Assembly (NCBI GenBank): GCA_963565915.1 | Contig: OY751487.1 | Span: 4,712,001 to 4,776,000, forward strand | Origin: Entoloma clypeatum | Taxonomy: Eukaryota; Basidiomycota; Agaricomycetes; Agaricales; Entolomataceae | DNA length: 64,000 bases | Reading direction: 5' to 3' | Shown here: positions 28,953 through 42,167 of the stretch, piece by piece | Numbering within the stretch: position 1 is the stretch's first letter | Layout: each line of letters begins with the position of its first letter | Program-made: the position numbers and the translations under genes | The notes under the pieces: model-generated | What the model saw: the letters and a program-made list of their open reading frames with translations, nothing else | What the model was told of the DNA's origin: nothing | Databases searched by the model: none

Positions 28953-29542
28953 GTGAGTGGGGGGGTCTTTCTCTTCGTTTCCTGGCGTTTCTGATGACAC
29001 TTGAGATAGGTTGCTTGCACCACATATATTATCAGATTATAGACGCCACGACTCAAGATCCAGTGTTTTCGACGCTCTTTGAACGACTCACCTTTTTTCT
29101 TTTCTCATGGGTTTGTTTCCTCAGACTTTTGTACATAACTTACGAACCAAGGTTTTTAATATCCTGAGCTTTTTTGAATCATGTCCCTGTAATACACATA
29201 TACAGACTTGTAGATATACGATATAGTGTATAGTATTTGTAGAACTACTTTTTTAATGCCTAGTTTTGTGTAGTACCTCCCCCCCACCTGCAATAGATTC
29301 GAGCCTGATACCAGAGATGCCATTGTTGTGGTGATGATCACAAGAATGAAGGACGCGATTTATACATATTCAGATCTCTACAAACTTCGCGTATATATCA
29401 TTCAATGATACAGAAACATCAACATCGCTGCAGAGATAGAGAGGTAGAGAGGCGAGAGGAATAATTATAGCAGGATATGGGCTACATATACAATATCTGT
29501 AAAAAAGCGCACGGAGACGACATTGTTTTCTGTGTGCGTACG
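28953..29542. other. Intergenic region between convergent genes
   Basis: AT-rich, no coding signal. It should contain both 3' ends of the converging neighbours. Confidence 0.6.
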
Positions 29543-31078
29543 TTATGGTAAGCTGTGCGGTTGAGTCGTCATTTGGAGTACCAGCAAAAAGAACAAGGGG
29601 TCCCAAAAAAAAAAAGAGGACAGAGAAGAGAAGAGGAACGCAGGGGGGACTATATCAGCCTCGTTTTCTGCCTTCTGTTGAGATACATGAGAAAAAAGGA
29701 CCAGAAGAAACCAAGCCAAAAGGGACGACGCACTCTTGACGACACTAACACTCGCCGCCGCCTTTTTTACCGTCGTCACCGTCGCCGTCGTTGTTGTCGC
29801 AGCAGCAGCAGCAACCGCACCGGCCCCATTAACCCCCTCTGTCGCACCCCCATTCACCGCCGGCCCCGCAAGCTGCGGATCAATCGCTTCCCCACTACTC
29901 GTCGACGTCGACCCGGACGCACTAGTCGGCGTCGACACACTCCCACTCCCCTCGCCTCCCCCTCCATCCACGCTGTTCCCAAACGACGACCGGAACGGCG
30001 CGGGCGCCGCAAGCGACCGCTGGAACCTCTCACGGAACTCGTTCGCTTCGCCGGGCGTATGCGGTGGCGGGGGGATCGGGAATCCGGCTGCGGCTGCGGC
30101 GGCTGCTGCTGCGACGGCGAGCTGGGCTTGCTGCTGCTCTGGGGGAAGGCTGGGGTCGATGGTGGGGTAGGGCGCGAGGCCGGCTTTGACGGCTTGTTCG
30201 GCGTAGTGGGCGCGTCGCTGGGGGTGGGGCATAAGTTTTTGAGAGGGGGGGGAAGAGGGGTTACGTACGGCGTGGTCCCAGCGCTCCCATGCTTCGGCGA
30301 GGACGGGCTCGAGAGAGGCGAGCTCCTCGTTGGACATGTGTAGCGTGCGGAGGAGGTGCTGTTTGAGGAGGGGCGCACAGGAGAAGGACAGGAGGAGCGT
30401 CGAGGCGAAGGTCTGTCCGCCGAGCCCGGGCGCGGGCGCGCCCTGCGGGTATGCCTGCGGGTCGTGCATCGCCTGTTGCTGTTGTGACTGTTGTTGCTGG
30501 TGCTGGAGGTCGGGGTGATGCGGGAGGACGGCCTGGTAAGCGGGGTCAAAGCGGTAGTGGTGGGTGTCGTCGACGCCGGACCCGGCGATCTCATTTCCCA
30601 TATCGAGGCCGAGCTCGCGGAGCTTGCGCTGCTTGACGAGGAGGCGGTGCTTGCGCTGGCGCTCGCGCGCGGCGGCGCGGACGCGGTCCCGCCGGGCTTT
30701 CTCCTCTACGGTGAGGTTGTCCGGGTTGCTGGTGTAGTCGGCCGGCTCAGGGGAGAGGGGGAGGCCAAGGACGGGTGATGGTGGGGGCTGGTGCTGGTGC
30801 AGCATGTGGTGGGGGTGTTGGTGGTGTTGGTGTTGGTGTTGGTGAGGCTGGGGAGGGTCGTTGGGGGAGAACCCCATGAGGCCGGCCATAGTGGGCGGGG
30901 GCGGGTTGCTGGCGGTGTTAGCGGTGCTGGCGCTGGCGCTGTTGTTGCGATCACGCTCGCGTTTCCTGCGCTGGCGCTCGGCGGCCTTTTCACGCTTTTG
31001 TCTTTGGGATTCAGTTTCATTCTCGCGGGGACGCTTGCGGGACGAGCCCGGCGTCATGGAGTGGAGGGCGGGGTCCAT
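29543..31078 (-). CDS. Putative nuclear protein with two bZIP-like basic segments
   Basis: From ATG 31078 the frame is open for 511 codons. Residues near 20-50 are strongly basic (RQKREKAAERQRRKRERDR), a His/Pro/Gln-rich region follows, then near residue 130 a second basic helix (ARRDRVRAAARERQRKHR) runs into LLVKQRKLRELGL, a bZIP-like basic region with only a very short leucine series. Later parts are helical (LLKQHLLRTLHMSNEELASL), Ala-rich, then Ser/Thr/Gly-rich. A 51-nt stop-free GTACGT...CCCCAG segment near 30215-30265 is probably an intron. The last about 60 codons look like non-coding DNA, so the true 3' end may be spliced. It could be a transcription regulator; that is an inference. 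Confidence 0.55.
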   Translation of the reverse strand: MDPALHSMTPGSSRKRPRENETESQRQKREKAAERQRRKRERDRNNSASASTANTASNPPPPTMAGLMGFSPNDPPQPHQHQHQHHQHPHHMLHQHQPPPSPVLGLPLSPEPADYTSNPDNLTVEEKARRDRVRAAARERQRKHRLLVKQRKLRELGLDMGNEIAGSGVDDTHHYRFDPAYQAVLPHHPDLQHQQQQSQQQQAMHDPQAYPQGAPAPGLGGQTFASTLLLSFSCAPLLKQHLLRTLHMSNEELASLEPVLAEAWERWDHAVRNPSSPPSQKLMPHPQRRAHYAEQAVKAGLAPYPTIDPSLPPEQQQAQLAVAAAAAAAAAGFPIPPPPHTPGEANEFRERFQRSLAAPAPFRSSFGNSVDGGGGEGSGSVSTPTSASGSTSTSSGEAIDPQLAGPAVNGGATEGVNGAGAVAAAAATTTTATVTTVKKAAASVSVVKSASSLLAWFLLVLFSHVSQQKAENEADIVPPAFLFSSLSSFFFWDPLFFLLVLQMTTQPHSLP

Positions 31079-31466
31079 TTCTGGTATCTGTGACTCTACT
31101 TCCACGCCAGGGAAGGGCGGGCGTGACCTGCGCGGCGGCGGGGCGGGCGCTCGAGGTGACAAGGTCGTGACGAGCAGTGACGGGGGGTCTGAGGGAGAGT
31201 GTCACAGGTGAGAGCAGAACCAAAAACAGCAGCTCTCGTTCGTAGGTGCTCACTTCTAAGCAGACGGTGGGGCAACGACGTGGGCAACGCTGAGGGTGCT
31301 TGTCTCTTGGCTGCTGGATGCACCGAGCACGCTTGTTTCACTCTCTCCTGCGACCTGTGTTTGCATTGAGGGAATCAGATAAACAAACAGCGGAGTGTGA
31401 ACCCGGAGAACAAACATTGCCACCACTCCTGCCGTCGCCAAGTTTTTTTGCACTCGTTACCCACCC
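31079..31466. promoter_or_regulatory. Divergent promoter between the basic-region gene and SCD6
   Basis: The two genes start 389 bp apart in opposite directions. The sequence holds pyrimidine-rich tracts usual in fungal promoters and no clear TATA box. A possible 5'UTR intron acceptor (tcacag on the minus strand) precedes the minus-strand ATG. Confidence 0.45.
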
Positions 31467-32997
31467 ATGGCTCAAAGTTACATAGGGTGCCGCCGTTTTC
31501 GTTCACCCTTAATACAATAAACTAATCTTTTATAGAAAACCAATATCACTCATTTCTCATTCTGATGTGCGGTACCGCGGTATCCTTGCGGGCATAGACC
31601 CAGCCGCATCCACCATTCAACTCTCGAATGGTACGTGCTTTTCAAACAAAAGAACTCATGAGCTCACTATGTTGTTGCAGTATACTCGATGGGAACAGAA
31701 TCGCGACGGTGAGTTTTCTTTGAGCCCGCATGTCCATCCACGTTTTATCCCATCCCCCAGGCCACCGCACGAGTTTATCCCTCCCGTTCAGGACCCGTAC
31801 CAATACATCATCTTCCGCGCATCCGAAGTCAAGGACCTCGCCGTCGACGAGGCCGTCCCCCCGCGCCGCAGCGTCCACGACGACCCTGCCGTGCTAGGTG
31901 TAAGTGCCTCCAACCCTCCCACCAAACCCACCCTTAACCCCCCCCCTCTCCAGGCCTCAACGCAAGTCCCCAACCCCTCCCTATCGCCCTACCCCGTCCC
32001 CGCCCCACACATCCCCCAAGTCCAGGTCCAAGTTCCCCACCCCCAGCAGCAGCCACCACCGCCGCCACCCCCGCAGCCCCAACAGCCCCAAGCATACCCC
32101 ACCGCCAATGGCGTGGCCCCCGCTCCCCAGCAGCAGCAGCAGCAGCGCAACCACGCCGCCACGCCGAACAACCCCAACCACAACAACCAGCGCCGCAACC
32201 CCGTGCACACCGCCGCTGCGTCCCTCGAGACCATCGAGCGCGCCATCGGCGACCTGCGCGTGTCCCAAGCCCAGGCACACGCCGCACAGGCCATCGTCGC
32301 CAGTGCCAATCACAACCATCCTCACAACCACAACCACACCCACGGGCGTGGTGGTGGTGGTGGTGGACGCCGCGGAGGAGGTCGCGGCGGCGCACAGAAC
32401 ACGCACCAGATCAAAGTCCCCGCGACGGACTTTGACTTTGAGAGCATGAATGCCAAGTTCGACAAGGCTGCTTTGACGCCGCGGGCTGCGTCTGCCGCTG
32501 GGAAGGAAGGCGAGAAGAAGGCGGGTGGTGGTGGTGGTGGTGGCAGTGGGGAGGAGGGAGAAGGAGAGGGCGACAAGGAGAACAATGGCGCAGCAGCAGC
32601 AGCAGGAGCGGGAGCGATGATAACCGAAGCGAAGAAGGACAAGGACCTTGAGGTTAAAGCCGCGTATAACCCGCAGAAGTCGTTCTTTGACTCGCTGTCC
32701 TCTGGGGCGCCTGCGTCTGCGCATAATGGAGGGCGCGGTGGTGGTGGTGGTGGCGGAGGGAGGCGTGTTGGGAGGGGAGGTGGTGGAGGCGCGGGCGGGA
32801 GGAACAGGAGGGAGGAGGAGAGGGAGAGGAACGTGGCTACGTTTGGAGAGCCTGGTGGTGTCGGGCTTATGGGTCCTGGGGCGTATGTCGGTGGGTGGGG
32901 AGGGTATGGGAGGAGGGGCAGTGGGAGGCCGAGGAGGGGTGGGCCGGCGGCTGCACGGGCGGGGGCAGGAGTGACTGTTGTGACTGCGAGGGGGTGA
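31467..32997 (+). CDS. SCD6: Scd6/LSM14 family mRNA-binding protein
   Basis: Five exons (31467-31486, 31536-31630, 31681-31708, 31761-31899, 31954-32997) give 441 residues. The N-terminal LSm domain (SYIGKPISLISHSDVRYRGI, TIQLSNVYSMGTESR) is followed by PYQYIIFRASEVKDL, which is diagnostic for Scd6/LSM14/Tral. A Gln/Pro/His-rich linker follows, then the FDF motif (DFDFESMNAKFDKAAL near residue 260), a TFG-like KSFFDSLSS, and Arg-Gly-Gly repeats at the C-terminus. Family members repress translation and promote decapping with Dcp2, Dhh1 and Edc3 in P-bodies. A 20-nt coding first exon and a 28-nt third exon make it easy to misannotate. Start chosen because only this ATG reconstructs the LSm fold start. 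Confidence 0.95.
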
Positions 32998-33304
32998 ACG
33001 ATGTCGTTTCATTTTTTTTTCTATCTTCCCTTCTTTGAGGAGTTGCATTGCATCGGTCGTTTTTTTTAGGATGGACGTGTATGCGTTGCGCGTCCACCAC
33101 ACTTTTCTTTTTCTCGGTAGTAAACCAGTCATCGATCGGTAACTGTTGTAAGTAGGAAATGGGTCATCGTTCATTGCACACCTCTGACCAAAACCGAAAA
33201 TACTGATAACGATATACACATCCATCTATAGAGTAAGTACGCTGAATCTGATTAATATTCCTTCAATTCATCATTCCAAGTTCTAATCCATTTCCACATA
33301 TCAT

Positions 33305-35213
<1,909 letters not shown>

Positions 35214-35687
35214 ATGGCCAAATTTTCATCGAAGCCGCTCAACCCGAAACCAGTCAACCGCGTGATAGCAAGACATCCAGCGCTCTTCGGCGTACCGTTC
35301 ATCCTCCTCATGGTCGCAGCCTCATTCGGAATGACCACGTTCACGCAGACCCGGTATGATTTGCAAGATCAGCGGGTCAAGCAGGTACGTTCCTCTGTCT
35401 CCATTCTTCCTAGCTGACATGTCCTGTAATTCACAAGGTGACGAAGGAGCAAGAGCTAAAGCTCGACAAGAACAGGAAGAAGTTTGATATACGGGAAGAG
35501 TATTTCGTGAGTTCATGATCCGCGTGCTCTCACTCTGCCCGTGTTCTAAACACAGCGGTGCTTCCAGAGGCTGAACGCTGCTGCGAGCGAGGATTGGGAG
35601 CCGAAGAGGATACAGCGACCAAAGGGCTTGCCGGAGTGGGGTGTTCCGCCCACAGAGCCGCCTTTGCCTCCCCAGAAGGACTCCTAA
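35214..35687 (+). CDS. COX16: Cytochrome c oxidase assembly protein COX16
   Basis: Three exons (35214-35384, 35438-35506, 35568-35687) give 119 residues. The N-terminal part has one membrane segment (HPALFGVPFILLMVAASFG), followed by QTRYDLQDQRVKQ and DIREEYFRLNA, typical of COX16, and a Pro-rich end with EDWEPKRIQRPKGLPEW. The protein sits in the mitochondrial inner membrane and helps deliver Cox1/Cox2 during complex IV assembly. The second intron ends at cttccag (35567), since an earlier CAG would add residues not expected in the conserved EEYF-RLN stretch. Length is near the family norm. Confidence 0.93.
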
Positions 35688-37114
35688 CAAACCCTCATAC
35701 ACTTCAATGGCACGCAATGCATACCAATTCTTCGGCCTGCTGCGACGTCAAGGTGCCTCCCGCTGGCGTCGTGAGCTCGGGTGTGGAAGGATTTGGGCTA
35801 GCACACGTTGCGCATAGAAGGAAGCACCGCCCTATCCTTCCCCTTTTTGCGGTCTATCGGGCGGTCATGCGTGTACGTTCGACTCAGAATCCATTGTTGT
35901 ACGCCTCATCCCGAGCGTTGGTTCTTTATCATGGCTACGAATCCGTTTCGAGTGTTCGTCTTCTTTGTGAGTTCAGTGGCGTGCACGTTGACCTTGATGT
36001 GTTCAGTGCCGCGTGAACTGCACGGGCTCTATCCCGGAGATGCGAATCTGAATACCAAGGAATAATACACCGCGCTTTACCACTTCCCTGATGGATTTAT
36101 TCTGATGAGTACTCTTTCGTGCCTGATGCCATGATTCGCCAAGATTACTGTACTTATATTCTTCTATATTTTCTCACTGGAAAAAATTGGCATCTTGCCC
36201 CGGTTGTGCCCAGAGCAGATATTGGATCTATGGACCCGGCGCCATGCACCGTACCTGCCTTACTAGTACAAGAATTGAGATTTATCCCGACACGCACATC
36301 ACCTCGAACGGCCTCGAACGGTGTAATGTCTATCCCGTCTCTCTTAGCATGCGACCGAGAACTCCACACCCGCGGTGAGAGGGCCACCAACGCATGAAGT
36401 TTATGCTCGGCGAAAAGAAGACGGAAGGCTATGGCTATTGCTCGCAATCACCGGTGATATACCGAGAAGTCGTGTGAGCGATCTCGCGCTCTCTTCCTAG
36501 CCGCTACATTACTCGTGGCGATACCACTCAAGATCAACGATGTCAGACGATCATGATGGTAGAATTCAAGAACTACTTGGTATAAACTGACAGGCTTCAG
36601 GTTAGATCTTCCAAATGAATGACCTTCCACCGTGGAGGGTTACTGGCACATGGCGGCATATCTGGTAACACGAATGAAGTCACCCAAGCCGCAATCGAGC
36701 GACATGGTTTTCCTCTCTCTCTCATGACGTGGCGGGCACATGCTGTACCATTCGGATTCAATTCCTGGACCGCCAAGCACAGCGGTTTATTATGGTGGAC
36801 ACAACTAAAATGTGGAAGTCAGGGCTGTGGTAGTAAAGTTCTGCGATCTACGCCCTTTCCAATCAGCGGCGACCTCTCCGAAGCACTATTTATCATCGCC
36901 GCAGTAGTCATCTTTGACTATCAACGATCCGACTTCTCTCGGCCCCGTTGCCTAAGAGATCTGCGTTGCATACTTGCCATTTTTCATCTGAGTCGCTGCT
37001 GTGGCTTTCAAGCACATCGCGAATACAGGAATTTCAGTTTCTAATCGAAGTTGTCTGTGTCTCCGGATGGGAGGATCCAGGGGCGCGCTTTACGAATTGG
37101 AATAGTACGGCGGC

Positions 37115-37136
37115 GGGGGGGGGGGGGGGGGGGGGG
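37115..37136 (+). repeat. Homopolymer run of 22 G
   Basis: An uninterrupted G tract follows cggc and precedes aaag. Its length could be a sequencing or assembly estimate, and it can form a quadruplex. Confidence 0.95.
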
Positions 37137-37498
37137 AAAGAAGCCTTCAAGTCGGCAATGCGTCCTCAGCGTCCCTCGACTCTGGTAAAACAATTCTCAA
37201 CAGGCAGATCTTGACGCAGGAGAGTCAGTGCGTTGGATGTTCACCGACATTGATGTCAGGCTCGAGAATGTCCTCCGCGTATGCAGCAGCTACTGCTACT
37301 CCTCTATCAGTGGAATAGCTGCGTAAGGTGGACCCCTCCACCATGCTCACTCTCTCGGGGATAGGCCATTACCGTGTGTCGCTCCTGGACGCATCCTGTT
37401 GTTCCGGTTTCGAACCGATAAGGGACAGCCTCGCGAAGGCGGGGTTGTCCATGTGATAGCAGGCGTGGTGAATGTTGCGAAACTTGCTGAATTCTTGC

Positions 37499-38305
37499 GA
37501 TGGTCGCCGACGTTGAGATCGAGACGTCCGTCTCGCGGGATGATTTGCACTTTTGAGTAGGCGGTGTATGTCATGAGGAATCTTCTGTGATTCGCAGAGG
37601 TGGAGTTTCGATTTTCAAGTAAGTACACCATGAAGAGAAAGCAGCCGAGACCAGGGTACAAAACGCACGTCGAGCCTGGTCTAGAGGCACCATCATCATG
37701 ATGGAGGAGGCCAAGAGCTTGATTTACGCAGCGACGTCCAGACATACCTCGTACTGTATTCATTTACAGTCACGGTTATAGCCGACGCGTCCATGACAAT
37801 GCACGATGGTGCGTTGAGCTTTCTTCATCAGAATCTGGCAGGAATTACTTCTTCAGGATTCAAAATTTCTGGCTTCACCCCAGACCCAAATAGCACGTCC
37901 TGCCATAGCCATACAAAGGACCATGGTATCAATGACCGATCCAGCTTGTACTTACTCGTAGTTGAACAATTAGCATGTTGAAAGGAGTCGTTGACTGCTA
38001 AATATGGGTCCGTCACGTTCTTCCGTCACGGTGCAATTTGCCGAATGCCGCCATCATGAGTCCGCCCTCGACTTCGCCGTACTACTTGTCCGTCGTTTCG
38101 GCGAAGAACGAAGGTTCTTGCACAGCATCAACAGCGAAGCGAGGTATACCCCACAGCCTCAGCGAAGAAGAGGAAGGCAATAGTACTACTATGCAAGTTA
38201 GAAGGATTAAATCCTCGCGAGGATCATCGCCGACGTCGAACTTGTAAGTCGTAGACCCATCGAGACGTCCGAGTCCGTCTTGCGGGATTCGCACTTTTGG
38301 ATAGA
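37499..38305. repeat. Diverged duplicated segment (two copies)
   Basis: Both copies contain TCGCCGACGT, then CGAGACGTCCG, then GCGGGAT and TGCACTTTTG-like words (37503-37560; 38228-38302). The second copy has extra bases in the middle. The origin is unknown; on the minus strand both could once have been coding (RLDLNVGD and KFDVGDDPR). Confidence 0.45.
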
Positions 38306-39643
38306 TCTGCTAGCTGTGCTTCGCTTGTCACATACTGGGGGCCATTAGGCACGACTGTCGGACTAGTCGGACTAAGTATCCTCGTCAACTGCGTCTGGCT
38401 GCTTGTGAGGTCAGAGTTCAAAATTCGCTTTCCTCTAACTCTTCATCGGCACCTAGTTGCAGTACTTATCCTGTCCAAGAGGCTAGCTCTGTATCTTTTG
38501 GCACTAGGTATTTCCTTCGCCTATTTCGGAATTCCCATATCACCCCTGACAATGGAAAGTTCTGGGTAAAGCCTGCCAAGAAAGAGGTCAAGTGTTTCTC
38601 TTGGCGGTTTCTCCTTGAAAGGAAAATTTCATGCTCTTTCTCAGCAATATCTTCTTTGCATCACCGTCAGGAGAATCTGTAGGTTCCGTCCTCCTGCAAG
38701 TTGAAGTTACAAGTCCTCTAACAATTTTACCGCTACGTAGGATAAGATTGACCCGCGCGCTGTTTCGGCACAACGGGGCCCCGTTGGGGCCCCGTACCCA
38801 GTACATGACTGTCCAAAATATCTACGCGGGCTCTATGCGAGTATCGCCTACCATATTTCTGTGGCTTGGGCTCTCCGCCGTCTCAACGACGAGGTTCTAT
38901 CAGAACAAGAGGATCATGGGAGAAAACATCTCTCCGTTTGGTATGGGGACGAATATCAAGCTTCAACTGTATTGGTGTACCTCGTAACCCAAGGTGAATT
39001 TTTTCTAACAAGAGTCCTTCCTTGTTATGTTTAAATCAGGTCTGATGCTTCCTGAAACGCATTACAGTTCGGGCTGTGCTCTGACATGCTGCTTCCTGCC
39101 TGCTTCCTTTCTTCGCAAGCGCCATAACTGCCGCGATACAACCGTGGAAAGTATGATAGGATGATGACTTACACGTCGTCACGGGAGTTGATGCTTGAAC
39201 CCGAGTTGAAGTGCTTGCACTCGGGCAATTTCCCCTCCCTCGCCGACTTGGCACACAAAGCGGTAGAAATGTCTTGGCATCCGCGCGGCCGTCCTCTGGA
39301 GTGACTTACTGTGGGTAGTCAATCTACCAACCAATTTCGAGATCATATCATCAAGGAACATAGTGAATGTCAAGTCTTGTCTGACAGTGTGGACTCACCG
39401 ATCCCTCTGTGTCGCCAGCATTCAAAAAACCAAGGTCAAGCTCGGGCTTCGGGCGGCGCTTTTTTACCGAGACTTCTTTTTCCAGGATTAGAAAAAAACC
39501 CGATTGTCGTTCAGTGAGCATTCAAGCTGGTTTCTGCGACAGTTATAAGGCCAACAGAAGTTGCGAAAGGGATAACTCACTCAGCCTCGGCATCTACCCC
39601 TGTTCTGTACTTTTGCAAAGCCTCTTTCATCATTCCAACTACT

Positions 39644-41133
39644 ATGTCTCCTGCTCTCGACTACTTCCGCATTTCCAACGGCGCAAAGCCTCAAACATCA
39701 CAGTCTTCGAGGGATTCGGATGCCATGTTCGACGATGAACTTGATGTCTACTATAATCCCCGTCTTGATCCTGCCAACTATATGGAAGGACCCCTCTCTC
39801 CGAACCCGGCCACTCGTCTCAGGCAAATGCTTGCACGACCAGGAATCGTGGTAAGCCTCCCCGAATCGGGGTCAGACCTATGTTCACTTCATTTACCGAA
39901 TAATTAGGTGGCTCCCGGGATTTGCGACGGCATCAGTGCTCGGTGTGCAATTGAAGCGGGCTTCAACTGCTTGTACCAAAGGTTCATCGGCCTGCTTCTT
40001 CTGAGATTTAATCAAATTTTAACCGTCTCTGCCTCCAGCGGCGCAGCGACGACCGCTTCGCGTCTTGGTCAACCTGATCTCGCCATTGCAACGTTGAACG
40101 ACTTTGTCGGGGTACGTGTAACTTCCCTTTTTTTTCTGCCTGAAGCACGATCTAACCAGCGTATACAGGCTGCACAGATGGTCTGCAGTTTAGACCCTAC
40201 AGTCCCTGTCATCGCGGACGCGGATACTGGGTACGCCTCCTCAGTTTACTCCCATACAAATATTTTCATCTCATCTCTTTCCGCAGATTTGGCGGGCCAG
40301 CCATGATTTCGCGTACGGTTCGCCAATATGAAAAGGCCGGTGTGGCCGCTCTTCATATTGAGGACCAGGTCCAGACGAAACGATGCGGTCATCTGCTCGG
40401 GAAGCAGGTTGTATCCCGCGAGGAATACCTTACTCGGGTGCGTGCCGCTGTGCTTGCACGCGACTCGATTCCCGGTGGATCAGACTTTGTATGTCATTCG
40501 ATTGTCTCCGTTCCTCAGTCATTGATTTTCCGAACAGGTCATTATTGCACGCACGGATTCTGCTCAGGTGCTAGGAATGGAAGAGGCGGTCACTCGGCTC
40601 AAGTTGGCGGCCAAAGCTGGTGCCGATGTGTGCTTCATCGAGGGCGTGAAGACGAAAGAACTACTTGAGTCTACCGTCGCCGCCCTGGCGCCGAAACCTG
40701 TAAGTTCGAAAAGCAGACTTTGAGCCGCACAGTTTTTGACGTGATCTATCCAGGTCCTTGTCAATGTTATCTCAGGTGGCTTGACACCCTCCTTCACGAC
40801 TTCGGAAGCAGAGGCTATGGGAGCGAAGATAATTAGTAAATTATCCTTGCCTTCAGTGTGAAAAAGAACTGACCATGCGGCGCAGTCTTCTCTCTCGTCT
40901 CCTGCGTTGCGATGGTGCACGCCGTCCGCTCTGCCATGCAATTGTTGAAGAAGACTGGCACAGATTTCACCTCAGCACAGGGCATGGACCCGAAAGAATT
41001 CTTCAAAGTCGTTGGTAAGGCTCGCTATACACGATGACTACCTGTGCGACAAGTCTGACTCTTGCCTGCAGGACTTGAGGATGTGGTGGAGTTCGACAGT
41101 CGTGCTGGCGGAAAGGCGTTCGACGCAATCTGA
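39644..41133 (+). CDS. Isocitrate lyase/PEP mutase superfamily enzyme (PEP mutase-like or oxaloacetase-like)
   Basis: Nine exons (39644-39850, 39908-39981, 40039-40111, 40169-40230, 40287-40488, 40538-40699, 40754-40835, 40886-41014, 41072-41133) give 350 residues with consistent phases. Motifs of the superfamily: GICDGISARCAIEAGFN, SGAATTASRLGQPD, VIADADTGFGGP (Mg2+-binding Asp residues), HIEDQVQTKRCGH (catalytic Cys in the KRCGH loop), VIIARTDSAQ and CFIEGVKTKE. The KRCGH Cys indicates a C-C lyase-type activity (2-methylisocitrate or oxaloacetate family) rather than a phosphonomutase. The N-terminus has an about 70-residue extension without a clear targeting signal. The exact substrate cannot be told from sequence alone. 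Confidence 0.9.
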
Positions 41134-41577
41134 TCATGCGCTGAACTCGGGTTCACTGCCTTACCCGGTGTTTTGTCCCTCTGCTCGGTGTCGGTATAAT
41201 TGCACGCGATGACCCCCCTTCTTCTTTCGTTCCTCAAGGCTTTTGGGATTTACATGCATTCATTATAGAATACGTAGAAACTCGTTATTTTTGTGAAGCG
41301 TCCTACCATATATATATAACTTATGAAGTTTGAACGTTTTGAACCCTGTCAAGGCTTAACTCAGATTGTCGACAAACCGGCAATCTGTACGTACGGCCGA
41401 CATTCACGCAGGTTACGGCACCATGGCATCAGGTACTTGAAAAAGCTTCGCGGGAGGGGCCAATGTCCAAGTTGACATTGTCTGGTTATCTTATCTTACA
41501 ATAATTATAGGAAAATCTTCTGTCGACGTCGCTCTCCCGTCTTCTTGCTCCTTTGGACGCTGTCCTCGCAGGGAAAT

Positions 41578-42010
41578 ATGCCGAGCCCACAAAGCCGTGT
41601 ATCGCGGACCTACCAAACAGAACTTCTCCTTGACATCTTCGAACTCGTTCAGGCCCAGAGGCTCACAATCTCTTACGACTCATCCCACCCCGAACTCCAC
41701 TGGGATATGAAGTCAACGATGAGATTTACTACCCCCCTGCCATTTCCCTATACCTTTGCATCCGTCTGCATCTGGTGGAGAGACATCATGGCCACCATCC
41801 CACGGATATCGTCATCCACCCGACTCTCGCGAGCTCTCCTTGGCCCCCTTCCGTTTGCACTTTGAGTGGTCGGGGAAGCTTCCCATCGATGTGATCGTGA
41901 CTAGAAGGGAGAAGCACGCGTTCGTCGGCGGGCAAGCCGAGGAGAAACGGCGCTTAAGGATGTTCTGGGGCCTATGTGCAGCGGTGCAAGACGGTTTTTT
42001 TTTGAGGTGA
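41578..42010 (+). pseudogene. F-box protein fragment, truncated and frameshifted
   Basis: From ATG 41578, TYQTELLLDIFELVQAQ (F-box start) and FPYTFASVCIWWRDIMATIP closely resemble the N-terminus of the intact F-box protein at 58829-60241. After about 41800 the frame breaks at least twice: a VIHP-like piece and then RELSLAPFRLHFEWSGKLPI appear in other frames, corresponding to the next segment of the same family. Homology ends near 42010, so the leucine-rich part is missing. It is a pseudogene of a multigene family. Confidence 0.72.
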
Positions 42011-42167
42011 ATCATACGTCCTCGCTTCCGTTGTGTCGCGATAGACTGTTATGGGGGAACTTACCTTGATCTTTGTGGTTCACCTCAGTAAATCGCTGTT
42101 GGTGCGGCCCGGAGAGACGGAGTAATATTTTTGTCGTAATCTGCAAGGTATTCTAGCGAAAATGACA

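Larger units (their letters stand above)
35688..39643. other. Gene-poor region of about 4 kb with scattered repeats
   Basis: No gene could be supported. The open frames are short, show no recognisable motif and lack splice support. It contains a G22 run (37115-37136), a diverged duplicated segment (37499-37560 and 38218-38305), and a double GGGGCCCC palindrome near 38775-38794. It may include decayed genes or transposon relics. The last 100-200 bp should hold the promoter of the next gene. Confidence 0.55.

Noticed and set aside
29736..30636. Long plus-strand open frames over the basic-region gene
   Set aside because: GC-rich, repeat-derived shadow frames opposite the minus-strand gene; no motif.
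31981..33225. 414-codon open frame on the minus strand across SCD6
   Set aside because: It is antisense to the conserved SCD6 exons and is created by Gln/Gly/Pro repeats; it shows no independent motif.
37347..37763. 138-codon minus-strand open frame
   Set aside because: No motif; part of a diverged duplicated segment; adjacent frames are equally open.
38770..38800. GGGGCCCC palindrome pair as a transcription terminator
   Set aside because: No gene ends next to it and rho-independent terminators are not used by nuclear fungal genes.
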